Origin: Noviherbaspirillum galbum
GTDB lineage: Bacteria; Pseudomonadota; Gammaproteobacteria; Burkholderiales; Burkholderiaceae_D
DNA: 64,000 nt
Assembly: GCF_010974945.1 (NCBI RefSeq)
Contig: NZ_JAAIVB010000035.1
Coordinates: forward strand, 1-64,000
Reading direction: 5' to 3'
The notes below the pieces were generated by a model. It had not been told where the DNA came from and made no database searches. It saw only the letters and a program-made list of their open reading frames with translations. The translations under genes were made by a program, and so were the position numbers. Shown here one piece after another: positions 35,405 to 46,654 of the stretch; the first letter of the stretch is position 1, and each line of letters starts with the position of its first letter.

Positions 35405-36280
35405 ATGACCGCAAGAAGCAGGCCGCCTTCCTCGCGCCGTTCTTCCTCCGCTGCCGCGATGCGCGATCTTTTTGCGCCCGAGCCGGAGGCGGCGCCGGAA
35501 AGCCGGGAGACGGCAGATGCGGAGCGACCTGCTGATTCGAATGCCGCGGGCGACTCGCTCCAGGCCAAGGCCCTCGAGGTGCACCATCGCCTCTGCGAGG
35601 TCTACCATTGCCCACTCGGCTACTTCCACACCCTCGAACCGCTCGATGAACTGATCTCGTCCCTGCTGTCGCATCGCACCCGCAACCGCGACTCCGCGCT
35701 GGCATTCCGCACGCTGCGGGAACAGTTTCCCGACTGGGCGTCGGTGCGGGATGCGCCGGTCGCCGAGGTGCAGGAGGCGATCGCTGCCTCCACCTGGCCC
35801 GAGCAAAAGGCGCCGCGCATCCAGCAGGTGCTGCGCGAACTGACCGAACGCGGGGATGGCGAACTGACGCTGGACTTCCTGCGCGACTTGCCGGTGGACG
35901 AGGCGCGCGCCTGGCTGCAGACGCTGCCGGGCGTCGGCCCCAAGACCAGCGCGGCGGTCATCTCGTTCAGCACCATGCGCGGGCGGGCCTTGCCGGTGGA
36001 CAGCCATCATCATCGGGTCGCTGCACGCCTCGGCCTGATTCCCGCCGGCCTCGCCGTGGGGCCGGCGCATCGCGTGCTGGAAGCGCAGCTTCCCGCCGGC
36101 TGGGACGCGCAGCAGGTCTACGACAACCACCAGGTGCTCATGCGACATGGCAAGGACGTGTGTACCTGGCGCGGCCCGCAATGCCAGCGCTGCGTGCTGC
36201 TCGATCTTTGTCCCCATGGACAGGCGCGCATGCGGGGCGATGACGCCGCCCTCGACGATCCCGGCCGCGACATGCATTGA
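35405..36280 (+). CDS. endonuclease III-like HhH-GPD protein with [4Fe-4S] cluster
   Basis: A 291-residue protein. Residues about 1-50 are a low-complexity Arg/Ser/Glu-rich extension. The HhH-GPD core carries LPGVGPKTSAAVISF with the Lys used for beta-elimination and the catalytic Asp in LPVDSHHHRVAARLG. The cluster ligands are intact as C-x6-C-x2-C-x5-C in CTWRGPQCQRCVLLDLC. The usual Nth motif LSAQTTD is replaced by LSHRTRNRD, so this is a divergent relative and not clearly the main Nth. It would act in base excision repair; the lesion specificity is unknown. Confidence 0.85.
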   Translation: MTARSRPPSSRRSSSAAAMRDLFAPEPEAAPESRETADAERPADSNAAGDSLQAKALEVHHRLCEVYHCPLGYFHTLEPLDELISSLLSHRTRNRDSALAFRTLREQFPDWASVRDAPVAEVQEAIAASTWPEQKAPRIQQVLRELTERGDGELTLDFLRDLPVDEARAWLQTLPGVGPKTSAAVISFSTMRGRALPVDSHHHRVAARLGLIPAGLAVGPAHRVLEAQLPAGWDAQQVYDNHQVLMRHGKDVCTWRGPQCQRCVLLDLCPHGQARMRGDDAALDDPGRDMH

Positions 36281-36456
36281 ATCGTTCCCGAAGCACCTCC
36301 GGACGGCGTGGCGCTGCGTTGCGATCCGGCGCGGCTCTTTCGCAACGCGGCCCGCACGCCACACGACTTCGGTCAAACCGCGTTACCCTGCCGGCATTGC
36401 TTTCCCGCGAAGCGCGACGATACTGACGATCCGATCACCACCGGCAGGAGCAGATC

Positions 36457-36924
36457 ATGAATGAACAAGCGAACACCACTTTGGTGAAGCAATGCTATGA
36501 CGCTTTCATGCAAGGCGACATTCCTCGCCTGATGAGCATGTGCGATCCGGATATCGACTGGGAACTGCCCGAAGTCCCTGGCGCGACTTTCACCGGCAAG
36601 CGGCACGGCCATGCCGAGGTGCTGGAATTTTTCCGCAGGCTAGATGAGTCGGAAACCATCACCGAATTCATGCCGCAGGAATTTATCGCTCAGGGCGAGC
36701 GCGTTGTCGTGCTCGGCCGCCATGTCGGCACGGTCAAGGCCAACGGCGAGCGTTACGAAACCGAATGGGCCCATCTTTTCACGGTGCGCAACGGCAAGGT
36801 CTGCGGCTTCCATGAATTCCTGGATTCGTTCGCGGCCTCGCAAGCCTACAGCAGCCTCGCGACAGGCAGCATGCGGCAGGCATCCATGCAGCAGGGACAA
36901 GGCCAGCAGCCATCGATCCACTAG
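36457..36924 (+). CDS. SnoaL-like / NTF2-fold protein
   Basis: A 155-residue protein of the SnoaL-like NTF2 superfamily, seen from N.TLVKQCYDAFMQGDIPRLM, DIDWELPEVPGATFTGKR and EWAHLFTVRNGKVCGFHEFLDS. The last 25 residues are a Gln/Ser/Met-rich tail. Members act as small isomerases, hydrolases or ligand binders, so no specific reaction can be given. The ATG follows AGGAG. The 176 bp upstream of it hold no other recognisable feature. Confidence 0.8.
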   Translation: MNEQANTTLVKQCYDAFMQGDIPRLMSMCDPDIDWELPEVPGATFTGKRHGHAEVLEFFRRLDESETITEFMPQEFIAQGERVVVLGRHVGTVKANGERYETEWAHLFTVRNGKVCGFHEFLDSFAASQAYSSLATGSMRQASMQQGQGQQPSIH

Positions 36925-37020
36925 ACTTGATAACGCGCCTTCACACCACGCGCCGCAGCAGGGGAACGACAGCCTCAAGGGCATAGACCGGGGCATCGAC
37001 CACGGCACCGACTCACGCAA

Positions 37021-37052
37021 GCCACGACGCCACCCTCGGGTGGCGTCGTGGC
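37021..37052. terminator. 14-bp hairpin between convergent genes
   Basis: GCCACGACGCCACC and GGTGGCGTCGTGGC form a perfect 14-bp stem with a CTCG loop. It separates the SnoaL-like gene from the convergent gene at 37072. No T-run follows on either side, so it may stop transcription by Rho or protect transcript ends. Confidence 0.55.
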
Positions 37053-37071
37053 ATTCGCGCCGGCAAGCCTG

Positions 37072-37632
37072 TCACTGCTTCGCGTGCAGCAGTTCGGCCG
37101 CCACCTTCGCGCAGGCATCGATGTGCTGGAAGCCGATCATGCGGAAGGCGGTGAATCCGATCGCCGCCGAGGCGATCTGCCCTGCCACCGGGACCAACTT
37201 GGCGCCCTGCTTGGCCGCCGTCTTCATGCCGGCGCGCTTGAGCACGAAGCCGATGAGTTCGCGCGTCATGGCGCGTCCGACCAGCGTGCCGCCGACGCCG
37301 ACGATGGTCTGGTACACCAGCACCCTCGCCTTGGGATTGAGCCTCTCGATCTGGGCTTCGCTCAGGCCGAACTCGCCATTGATGTCATCGATCACCCGCA
37401 TCAGCAGGGTGATGTCGACGGCGATGTCTAGCCCGGGGATCGGCACCGCCGCCGCGCCCGCCGACATCGTGGCGCGCCGCGTGACGAGGCGCCGGCATTT
37501 GTGGCGCAACGCCTCGATGTCCTGCTCCGAGGACGGCACGAGCGTCCACTCCTCTTCCTGCTTGCCGCGGCGCAGCTGGCGAAACGGGTTGGCCTTCATT
37601 GCGGCCTGGAAAATTTCATTCGGCTTCATCAT
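37072..37632 (-). CDS. unknown protein with hydrophobic helices (DUF697-like features)
   Basis: A 186-residue protein. An amphipathic, charged N-terminus (residues 1-55, EEEWTLVPSSEQDIEALRHK) is followed by hydrophobic segments around AGAAAVPIPGLDIAVDITLLMRVI, VLVYQTIVGVGGTLVGRAM and LVPVAGQIASAAIGFTAFRMI. The PIPG.D motif followed by a polar helix recalls DUF697 proteins. No function is known. Two adjacent ATGs start it at 37632/37629 after AAGGAA. It is divergent from the response regulator by 63 bp. Confidence 0.7.
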   Translation of the reverse strand: MMKPNEIFQAAMKANPFRQLRRGKQEEEWTLVPSSEQDIEALRHKCRRLVTRRATMSAGAAAVPIPGLDIAVDITLLMRVIDDINGEFGLSEAQIERLNPKARVLVYQTIVGVGGTLVGRAMTRELIGFVLKRAGMKTAAKQGAKLVPVAGQIASAAIGFTAFRMIGFQHIDACAKVAAELLHAKQ

Positions 37633-37695
37633 GCGGTTCCTTCATGGCTGGTCTGATAATATCGCCCGATCTTCCCGTGCCCGTCGATCTACATC

Positions 37696-38376
37696 ATGCA
37701 CATTGCCATCGTGGCCAGCCCGGAGCAAGCGGAACGCATCGGCAAGGCGCTGGAGCGGCACGCCTGCACGCCGGTCCTTAGCACCGCCGAGCTGCTGGAA
37801 CATGCCCGCAGGCATGAGCTGGATGGCATCGTGGCCGACTGGCGCGACGGCATGGCGGATCTGCCGCGCGCGGTGGCGGAGACCATGAAGCGTTCCCTGC
37901 CCATCCTGGCTCTGGTGGAGCGCGATGCGACAGCCGCCAGCATGGCGATGCGCGCAGGCTGCGGCGACTACGTTTTCCGCCCCTGGCGCGCCGGCGAACT
38001 CGCAGTCCGCGTCGACACGCTGCTCCGCCTCGCCTATCCGGACCGCCGGGCGGAATCCTTGCGGGTCGGCGAATATGCCTTCGACCTCGAGGCCAGGAGC
38101 GTATCGCGGCGCGGCCAGGCCATCGCCATGACGCAGAAGGAGGTCGGGCTGGCGCTGCTGTTTTTCCGGAACCTGGGAAGGCCGCTGTCGCGCGCCTACC
38201 TGCAGGAACACATCTGGGCGGGCGAGCCGGAACTGCAGACGCGAACCATCGACACGCACGTCAGCCGGGTGCGCACCAAGCTCGCGCTGCTTCCCGAAAA
38301 TGGCTACCGGCTCGCGCCGGTCTACAGCTTCGGCTATCGGCTGGAACGCCTGGAAGGTAAGCATGACAACCCCTGA
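37696..38376 (+). CDS. OmpR-family response regulator with atypical receiver domain
   Basis: A 226-residue protein with a receiver domain (1-118) and a winged-helix DNA-binding domain (126-220; THVSRVRTKL and GYRLAP are typical). The likely phospho-acceptor is D48 in GIVADWRD. The acidic pair normally near residue 10 is replaced by ASPEQ, the switch Ser/Thr position reads ALVER, and the conserved Lys is Arg in FRPW (R95). This suggests altered or phosphorylation-independent control. No histidine kinase gene is adjacent. It is divergent from the unknown gene at 37632. Confidence 0.85.
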   Translation: MHIAIVASPEQAERIGKALERHACTPVLSTAELLEHARRHELDGIVADWRDGMADLPRAVAETMKRSLPILALVERDATAASMAMRAGCGDYVFRPWRAGELAVRVDTLLRLAYPDRRAESLRVGEYAFDLEARSVSRRGQAIAMTQKEVGLALLFFRNLGRPLSRAYLQEHIWAGEPELQTRTIDTHVSRVRTKLALLPENGYRLAPVYSFGYRLERLEGKHDNP

Positions 38377-38487
38377 GCCGCCGCCTGCGGCACCAGCACG
38401 TACGCAACGATGATCTTTATGGCAGCGCGCGCTGCACGCGGCGTGCCGAAAACGCCCGTTTCCGTCTCGAATTGCCGCTCCACAGCG

Positions 38488-38493
38488 TATAAT
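38488..38493 (+). promoter_or_regulatory. possible -10 element of hemA
   Basis: A perfect TATAAT lies 30 bp before the hemA start codon. No good -35 hexamer is seen at 16-18 bp, so an activator or a weak upstream element would be needed. Confidence 0.35.
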
Positions 38494-38522
38494 GTCGGCT
38501 GATTCCGCCTGTTTCATTACCC

Positions 38523-39812
38523 ATGCAGCTGCTTGCCGTAGGATTGAACCACACCACCGCGCCGGTCGCCCTGCGCGAAAAGGTGGCCTTCCCCGCCGAC
38601 CAGATCGGTCAGGCGGTCGCTGCCGCGCGGGCATGGTTCGGCCGCAGCGCGGCGAGCCAGTCCAGCGACGAAGCGGCCATCCTCTCCACCTGCAACCGCA
38701 CCGAACTCTACGCCGCCAACCACGTTCCCGGCGGCGTGGAAGCGGCCATCGACAGCACCGCACACTTCCTCGCGCAGTACCACAAGCTGCCCTACGCCGA
38801 ACTGCGTCCCTACCTCTACACCTTGCCCCAGGAAAACGCCGTGCGCCACGCCTTCCGTGTGGCGTCCGGGCTCGACTCCATGGTGCTCGGCGAGCCGCAG
38901 ATCCTCGGCCAGATGAAGGACGCGGTGCGCCACGCGGAAGCGGCGGGCGGACTCGGCACCTACCTGCACCAGATGTTCCAGCGGACCTTCGCGGTCGCCA
39001 AGGAAGTGCGCAGCAGCACCGAGATCGGCGCGCACAGCGTGTCCATGGCGGCGGCGGCGGTACGCCTGTCGCAGCGCATCTTCGACCGCCTCTCCGAGCA
39101 GCACGTGCTGTTCATCGGCGCCGGGGAAATGATCGAGCTGTGCGCCGCGCACTTCGCCGCGCAGGCGCCGCAATCGCTGACGATCGCCAACCGCACGATG
39201 GAGCGCGGGGAGAGCCTGGCGCATCGCTTCAATGGCCGCGCGATCCGCCTGGCCGACCTGCCTGACCAACTCGCGCGCTTCGACATCGTGGTGTCCTGCA
39301 CTGCCTCGACCTTGCCGATCATCGGCCTGGGCATGGTGGAACGCGCGATCAAGGCGCGCCGCCACCGGCCGATGTTCATGGTGGACATCGCCGTGCCGCG
39401 CGACATCGAAACCGAGGTCGGCCGCCTCGACGACGTCTTCCTGTACACCGTGGACGACCTCGGCGCCGCGGTGCAGACCGGCATGGAAAACCGCCAGGCC
39501 GCGGTGGCGCAGGCGGAAGCCATCATCGAAACCCGGGTGCAAGCCTTCATGCAATGGCTGGACAGCCGCGCGGTCGTGCCCCTGATTCAGGACCTGCACG
39601 AAACGAGCGAGGCAATGCGCCTGGCCGAACTGGAGCGGGCGAAACGCCTGCTCGCCAAGGGCGAAGATATCGACGCCGTGCTGGATGCCCTGTCGCGGGG
39701 ACTGACCGCGAAGTTCCTGCATGGTCCCCAGCAGGCGCTGCACAACGCCCAGGGCGACGATCGCGCCCGCCTCGCCGCCTTGCTTCCGCAGCTGTTCCGC
39801 ACCAAGCGCTAG
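38523..39812 (+). CDS. hemA: glutamyl-tRNA reductase
   Basis: A 429-residue enzyme that reduces glutamyl-tRNA to glutamate-1-semialdehyde, the first committed step of C5 heme synthesis. The N-terminal [17 protein letters not shown] and the catalytic Cys in STCNRTELY are present, as are [17 protein letters not shown], the NADPH site [10 protein letters not shown] and the dimerisation helices near the end. The gene starts a rightward group and is followed by prfA after 95 bp, an arrangement shared with many proteobacteria (hemA-prfA-prmC). Confidence 0.97.
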   Translation: MQLLAVGLNHTTAPVALREKVAFPADQIGQAVAAARAWFGRSAASQSSDEAAILSTCNRTELYAANHVPGGVEAAIDSTAHFLAQYHKLPYAELRPYLYTLPQENAVRHAFRVASGLDSMVLGEPQILGQMKDAVRHAEAAGGLGTYLHQMFQRTFAVAKEVRSSTEIGAHSVSMAAAAVRLSQRIFDRLSEQHVLFIGAGEMIELCAAHFAAQAPQSLTIANRTMERGESLAHRFNGRAIRLADLPDQLARFDIVVSCTASTLPIIGLGMVERAIKARRHRPMFMVDIAVPRDIETEVGRLDDVFLYTVDDLGAAVQTGMENRQAAVAQAEAIIETRVQAFMQWLDSRAVVPLIQDLHETSEAMRLAELERAKRLLAKGEDIDAVLDALSRGLTAKFLHGPQQALHNAQGDDRARLAALLPQLFRTKR

Positions 39813-39907
39813 CGCCTCCCGCCGCCCGCCTGCGTCGGCGGGCATTCCGCCCCAGCCCGCGGCTGCATTGCCGCGCCCCTCGAATTCCGGACCCAGGACT
39901 CAGCATC

Positions 39908-40990
39908 ATGAAACCATCCATGCTCGCCAAGCTCGACCAGCTCACCGAACGGCTGGAAGAAGTCGGCAGCCTTCTCATGCAGGAAGGCGTCACCGCCGAC
40001 ATGGAGCAGTACCGCAAGCTCACGCGCGAGCATGCCGAACTGAGCCCGCTGGTGGCCCTCTACCAGGACTACGCCAGGACCGGCAGGGACATCGAGGCGG
40101 CGCAGGAAATGCTTGCTGACCCGGACATGAAGGAAATGGCGCAGGAGGAAATCACCGAGGGCAAGGCCCGGCTGGAACGGCTCGAGCTGGACCTGCAGAA
40201 GATGCTGCTGCCCAAGGACCCGAACGACGAGCGCAACATCTACCTCGAGATCCGCGCCGGCACCGGAGGCGACGAAGCCGCCCTGTTCGCGGGCGACCTG
40301 CTGCGCATGTATACGCGCTACGCCGAGCGCAACCGCTGGCAGGTCGAGATGGTGTCCGAATCGGCATCCGAGCTGGGCGGCTACAAGGAAGTCATCGTGC
40401 GCCTCGTCGGCGCGGGCGTCTACTCGAAGCTGAAGTTCGAGTCCGGCGGCCACCGCGTGCAGCGCGTGCCGGCCACCGAGACGCAGGGCCGCATCCATAC
40501 CTCGGCCTGCACCGTGGCGGTCATGCCGGAAGCGGACGAAGTGGAAGACGTGGACATCAACCCGGCCGACATCCGCATCGATACCTTCCGCGCCTCGGGC
40601 GCGGGCGGCCAGCACATCAACAAGACCGACTCGGCGGTGCGCATCACCCACTTGCCGACCGGCATCGTGGTCGAATGCCAGGACGACCGCAGCCAGCACA
40701 AGAACAAGGCGTCCGCGCTGAAGGTGCTGGCGGCGCGCATCAAGGACGTGCAGCTGCGCGAACAGCAGGCCAAGGAGGCGGCCACCCGCAAGTCGCTGGT
40801 CGGTTCGGGCGACCGCAGCGAACGCATCCGCACCTACAATTTCCCGCAGGGACGGATGACCGACCACCGCATCAACCTGACCCTCTACAAGCTCGATTTC
40901 ATCATGGATGGCGACCTCGACGAACTGACCGGCGCGCTGATGTCGGAGCACCAGGCCGACATGCTGGCCCAGCTTTCGGAAGAAACCTGA
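39908..40990 (+). CDS. prfA: peptide chain release factor 1
   Basis: A 360-residue factor that ends translation at UAA and UAG. The GGQ motif is in [17 protein letters not shown], and the stop-codon recognition region lies near [19 protein letters not shown]. The start [12 protein letters not shown] at 39908 gives the family length. The GGQ glutamine is a target of PrmC, encoded two genes downstream. Confidence 0.97.
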   Translation: MKPSMLAKLDQLTERLEEVGSLLMQEGVTADMEQYRKLTREHAELSPLVALYQDYARTGRDIEAAQEMLADPDMKEMAQEEITEGKARLERLELDLQKMLLPKDPNDERNIYLEIRAGTGGDEAALFAGDLLRMYTRYAERNRWQVEMVSESASELGGYKEVIVRLVGAGVYSKLKFESGGHRVQRVPATETQGRIHTSACTVAVMPEADEVEDVDINPADIRIDTFRASGAGGQHINKTDSAVRITHLPTGIVVECQDDRSQHKNKASALKVLAARIKDVQLREQQAKEAATRKSLVGSGDRSERIRTYNFPQGRMTDHRINLTLYKLDFIMDGDLDELTGALMSEHQADMLAQLSEET

Positions 40991-41074
40991 TCCAGGTCTT
41001 GGAAACGCCGTTGCGCTTTGCGTTACCCTATTGCCATTTTCATTAACGCCACCTTCCTTTTCCACGGGCCTTGC

Positions 41075-41560
41075 ATGAAGAACACCAGACCCCTCCTCGT
41101 CGCCATCGGCATCGTTGCGCTCGGCCTCGTCGGCTTTGCGCTTTACCTGCAGCACGTGAAGGACATGGCGCCCTGCCCATGGTGCGTGATCCAGCGCTAC
41201 TGCTTCGTCGGCCTGGCGATCGTGTGCTTCGTCCTCGCCGCGCTGCCGAAAGGCGGCGGCCGCGCGGGCACCTTCCTGGCGGCGCTGATCGCGCTCGGCG
41301 GCGCGGGCTCCGCCGGATGGCACGTCTGGATCAAGGCGCATCCCAGCGTTTCCTGCGGCATCGACCCGATGGAAACCGCGCTCAACAAGATTCCTCCCGC
41401 GGAACTCTTGCCCTTCCTGTTCAAGGCCGACGGCTTCTGCACCACGCCCTACCCGCCGGTCATCGGACTCGACATCCCGGTGTGGTCGCTGATCTGGTTT
41501 GCCTTCTTCGCGCTGGCGCTGCTGTGGCTGAGCTTCCGCGGAGCGCCGCGCCGGGCATGA
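41075..41560 (+). CDS. dsbB: disulfide bond formation protein B
   Basis: A 161-residue inner-membrane quinone oxidoreductase that reoxidises DsbA. Four transmembrane helices are visible. The first redox pair is CPWC in MAPCPWCVIQRYC, and the second pair lies in the periplasmic loop (VSCGID and GFCTTPYPP). The start MKNTRPLL at 41075 is preferred. It lies between prfA and prmC, and its stop overlaps the prmC start (ATGA), so coupled translation is likely. Confidence 0.94.
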   Translation: MKNTRPLLVAIGIVALGLVGFALYLQHVKDMAPCPWCVIQRYCFVGLAIVCFVLAALPKGGGRAGTFLAALIALGGAGSAGWHVWIKAHPSVSCGIDPMETALNKIPPAELLPFLFKADGFCTTPYPPVIGLDIPVWSLIWFAFFALALLWLSFRGAPRRA

Positions 41561-42399
41561 CCGCCATGCCGACCTTGCCGGAATCCGGCTGGACCCTGGC
41601 GCAAGCGCTGTCCCGGTCCGGCCTGCCGGGGCTGGAAGCCCGCATGCTGGCCGGCCACGCGCTCGGCCTGAGCCGGGTGCAACTCATCACCCAGTCCGAC
41701 CGGGTGCTGGACGAGACGGAGAGCGTCCGGCTTGGCGACCTGTTTTCCCGTCGCCTCGCGGGCGAGCCGATCGCCTATCTCGTCGGCGAGCGCGAGTTCT
41801 ACGGCTTGCACTTTGCCACCACGCCCGCGGTGCTGATCCCGCGTCCCGAGACCGAACTGCTGGTGGAACTCGCGCTGGCCCGCATGCCGGCGCAGGGCAG
41901 CGTGCTCGACATGGGAACGGGCTCGGGCGCCATCGCCGTCGCCCTCGCGCACGCACTGCCCGGCTTGCGCGTGACGGCGCTCGATGCGAGCGAGGAGGCA
42001 TTGGCCGTGGCGCGGGACAATGCGCGCCGCCATGCCCCGCAGGTCGAGATGCTGCACAGCGACTGGTACGCGGCCCTTGCCGGCCGGCGCTTCGACCTGA
42101 TCGTATCCAATCCGCCCTACATTCGCGCCGGCGATCCGCACCTGTCACAGGGCGACCTGCGCTTCGAACCAGCCGGCGCGCTGACCGACCATGCCGATGG
42201 CCTGTCGGCGCTGCGCACCATCGTGGCCGGTGCGCCGTCCCACCTGGAGCGCGGCGGCTGGCTGCTAATGGAACACGGCTACGACCAGGCCGGGGAAGTG
42301 CGCAGCTTGCTGACCGCGCAAGGTTTCACCGAAGTGCAAAGCTGGCAAGACCTGGCGGGAATCGAGCGCGTCTCGGGCGGCCGGCTCGCTTTCGATTGA
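41557..42399 (+). CDS. prmC: release factor glutamine methyltransferase
   Basis: A 280-residue SAM-dependent methyltransferase that methylates the GGQ glutamine of release factors. The SAM site is VLDMGTGSGAIAVALAHA, and the catalytic NPPY is in IVSNPPYIRAGDPHL. The N-terminal helical domain (about 1-90) binds the release factor. The ATG at 41557 overlaps the dsbB stop; an ATG at 41566 is a possible alternative. Confidence 0.95.
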   Translation: MTAMPTLPESGWTLAQALSRSGLPGLEARMLAGHALGLSRVQLITQSDRVLDETESVRLGDLFSRRLAGEPIAYLVGEREFYGLHFATTPAVLIPRPETELLVELALARMPAQGSVLDMGTGSGAIAVALAHALPGLRVTALDASEEALAVARDNARRHAPQVEMLHSDWYAALAGRRFDLIVSNPPYIRAGDPHLSQGDLRFEPAGALTDHADGLSALRTIVAGAPSHLERGGWLLMEHGYDQAGEVRSLLTAQGFTEVQSWQDLAGIERVSGGRLAFD

Positions 42400-42507
42400 C
42401 GGATCGGCAAGGTCCGCCATCCGTTCGCGGTTTTTCGCGATGTCAAGACTGGCGCATTCGCCCAAATTGCGTATCATCATCCGCTTGTTTTTCTCCATTG
42501 ATTTTCC

Positions 42508-44850
<2,343 letters not shown>

Positions 44851-44914
44851 CGCCGGCACGGGCCGGCCCGCTCCATGCCGCCGGCCGGCAGGGCGCGTCG
44901 GAGCGGTCAAGGAA

Positions 44915-44953
44915 GGCAGGGATGCGGTTTGGCGACGTCCCTGCCGGCTTTTT
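44915..44953 (+). terminator. probable intrinsic terminator after tex
   Basis: GGCAGGGA at 44915-44922 pairs with TCCCTGCC at 44938-44945 over 8 bp around a 15-nt loop, followed by GGCTTTTT. It lies 65 bp after tex and just before a TATAAT (44956-44961) that may belong to the grxD promoter. Confidence 0.6.
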
Positions 44954-45003
44954 CATATAATGATTCCATTCCGAACCTGAATGAACCTGAAGGGGCAATA
45001 GTC

Positions 45004-45315
45004 ATGAGCGACGTACAAAACTGGATCAAGGAAACCGTTACCCAGCACCCGGTGGTGCTCTTCATGAAAGGCACGGCGCAGTTTCCGCAGTGCGGCTTTT
45101 CCGGCCGCGCGGTGCAGATCCTGAATGCCTGCGGTGTCGAAAACATCATCACCGTCAACGTGCTGGAAGATGCGGAAGTCCGCCAGGGCATCAAGGAGTT
45201 TTCCAATTGGCCGACCATCCCGCAACTCTACGTGAAGGGCGAGTTCGTCGGCGGCGCGGACATCATGAACGAAATGTTCGAGTCCGGTGAACTGCAAAGC
45301 ATGCTGAAGTCCTGA
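45004..45315 (+). CDS. grxD: monothiol glutaredoxin (Grx4 type)
   Basis: A 103-residue CGFS-type glutaredoxin that carries [2Fe-2S] clusters with glutathione and helps deliver them to client proteins. The active site is [13 protein letters not shown], with the [17 protein letters not shown]-binding strand and GADIM. The start MSDVQNWI at 45004 fits the family. It lies 27 bp before ubiX. Confidence 0.96.
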   Translation: MSDVQNWIKETVTQHPVVLFMKGTAQFPQCGFSGRAVQILNACGVENIITVNVLEDAEVRQGIKEFSNWPTIPQLYVKGEFVGGADIMNEMFESGELQSMLKS

Positions 45316-45342
45316 TCCGGCACGATTACGACGAATTACGCC

Positions 45343-45966
45343 ATGCCACGCACCGGTCGCCTCGTCATTGCGATTACCGGCGCCTCCGGTGCGATCTACG
45401 GCATTCGCCTGCTGCAAGCCCTGCGCGAGGCCGGCGGCATGGAGTCGCACCTGCTGATTTCCGAAGCCGGGGTCTTGAACGTGCACCAGGAGCTTGGCCT
45501 TGGCCGCAAGGATGTCGAGGCGATGGCCGACGTGGTACATCACGTGCGGGATGTCGGCGCCACCGTGGCGAGCGGATCGTTCCAGACGGATGGCATGGTC
45601 GTCGCTCCGTGCTCGATGAAAACCCTGGCCGCGATCGCGCATGGCCTGTCGGACAACCTGATTACACGCGCCGCCGACGTGGCGCTGAAGGAAAGGCGAA
45701 GGCTGGTGTTGATGGTGCGCGAAACGCCCTTCAACCTGGCCCACCTGCGCAACATGACCGCCGTGACGGAAATGGGCGGCATCATCTTCCCTCCCCTCCC
45801 CGCGTTCTATCATCGCCCGCAATCCATCTCCGAGATGGTGGACCACACCGTGTCCAGGGTGCTTGACCTGTTCGACGTACACCACCTGCTGGCGCCGCGC
45901 TGGTCCGGCATGCAGGGCGAGTCAACTCAGCCGCCGCCGTTGGGGCTGGAAGAACAGGAAGGCTGA
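45343..45966 (+). CDS. ubiX: flavin prenyltransferase UbiX
   Basis: A 207-residue enzyme that makes prenylated FMN for the UbiD decarboxylase of ubiquinone synthesis. Seen are IAITGASGAIYGIRLLQAL at the N-terminus, VVAPCSMKTLAAIAHGLSDNLI, the Arg/Lys-rich KERRRLVLMVRETPFNLAHLRNM, and PAFYHRP. UbiD is not in the window. The rightward unit ends at the terminator 23 bp downstream, which is shared with the facing tRNA-Thr. Confidence 0.95.
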   Translation: MPRTGRLVIAITGASGAIYGIRLLQALREAGGMESHLLISEAGVLNVHQELGLGRKDVEAMADVVHHVRDVGATVASGSFQTDGMVVAPCSMKTLAAIAHGLSDNLITRAADVALKERRRLVLMVRETPFNLAHLRNMTAVTEMGGIIFPPLPAFYHRPQSISEMVDHTVSRVLDLFDVHHLLAPRWSGMQGESTQPPPLGLEEQEG

Positions 45967-45988
45967 TCCGGTACGATGAGGGTCAACA

Positions 45989-46025
45989 AAAAAGCCCGCC
46001 ATTGGAAAATGGCGGGCTTTTTGTT

Positions 46026-46026
<1 letters not shown>
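45989..46026. terminator. bidirectional terminator between ubiX and tRNA-Thr
   Basis: AAAAAGCCCGCCATT at 45989-46003 and its complement at 46008-46022 form a perfect 15-bp stem with a GGAA loop. T-runs flank both arms (TTTTTTG in each direction), so it would end ubiX rightward and tRNA-Thr leftward. Confidence 0.93.
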
Positions 46027-46101
<75 letters not shown>

Positions 46102-46125
46102 GAAATCGAAGAAACGTATTGTACT

Positions 46126-46605
46126 TTATTTGACGCGGGTTAGCGTGGGGCGTCCGCCTTTTTTGGGCGGGTCGTTATTGTCGTCCGGCCCGTCGCCCGG
46201 CGGTGTCGCCTGCTCGTTGCCGGAAGGCGGGACCGCACTCAATGCGGGCGCCTTGTCATCCTCGCTTGCGGGCTGCTCGTCGCGAGCCGGCAGGGACGAT
46301 ACCTCGAACGCCATGCCCTGCCCGTTCTCGCGCGCATAGATCGCGACCACGTTCTCCACGGGAATCGAAATCTCGCGGGAGACGCCGCCGAAACGTGCAT
46401 GAAACTCGATGAGGTCGTTGTCCATCTTCAGGCCGCTGGTCGCCGTGAAACTGATGTTCAGTACGATCTCGCCATTCTTGACGAACTCGCGCGGCACGCG
46501 GGTGTGGCCATCGACCATGGCGGCAAGATACGGCGTATAGCCGTTATCGGTGCACCATTCGTAGATGGCTCTGAGCAGGTAAGGCTTGGTCGAAATCTCG
46601 GACAT
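46126..46605 (-). CDS. sspB: ClpXP protease specificity-enhancing factor SspB
   Basis: A 159-residue adaptor that binds ssrA-tagged proteins and hands them to ClpXP. The globular domain (1-110) includes KPYLLRAIYEWCTDNGYTPYL, VPREFV, GEIVLNISFTATSGL and FGGVSREISIPVENV. A flexible acidic and Pro-rich linker (110-148) leads to the C-terminal RPTLTRVK tail, which fits the ClpX-docking peptide of the family. It lies 49 bp after sspA. Confidence 0.95.
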   Translation of the reverse strand: MSEISTKPYLLRAIYEWCTDNGYTPYLAAMVDGHTRVPREFVKNGEIVLNISFTATSGLKMDNDLIEFHARFGGVSREISIPVENVVAIYARENGQGMAFEVSSLPARDEQPASEDDKAPALSAVPPSGNEQATPPGDGPDDNNDPPKKGGRPTLTRVK

Positions 46606-46654
46606 GTTGGAGGCCGCCTGAAGCGCGCCGGGGCAAGGCGCCCCGGCAGCGTGC

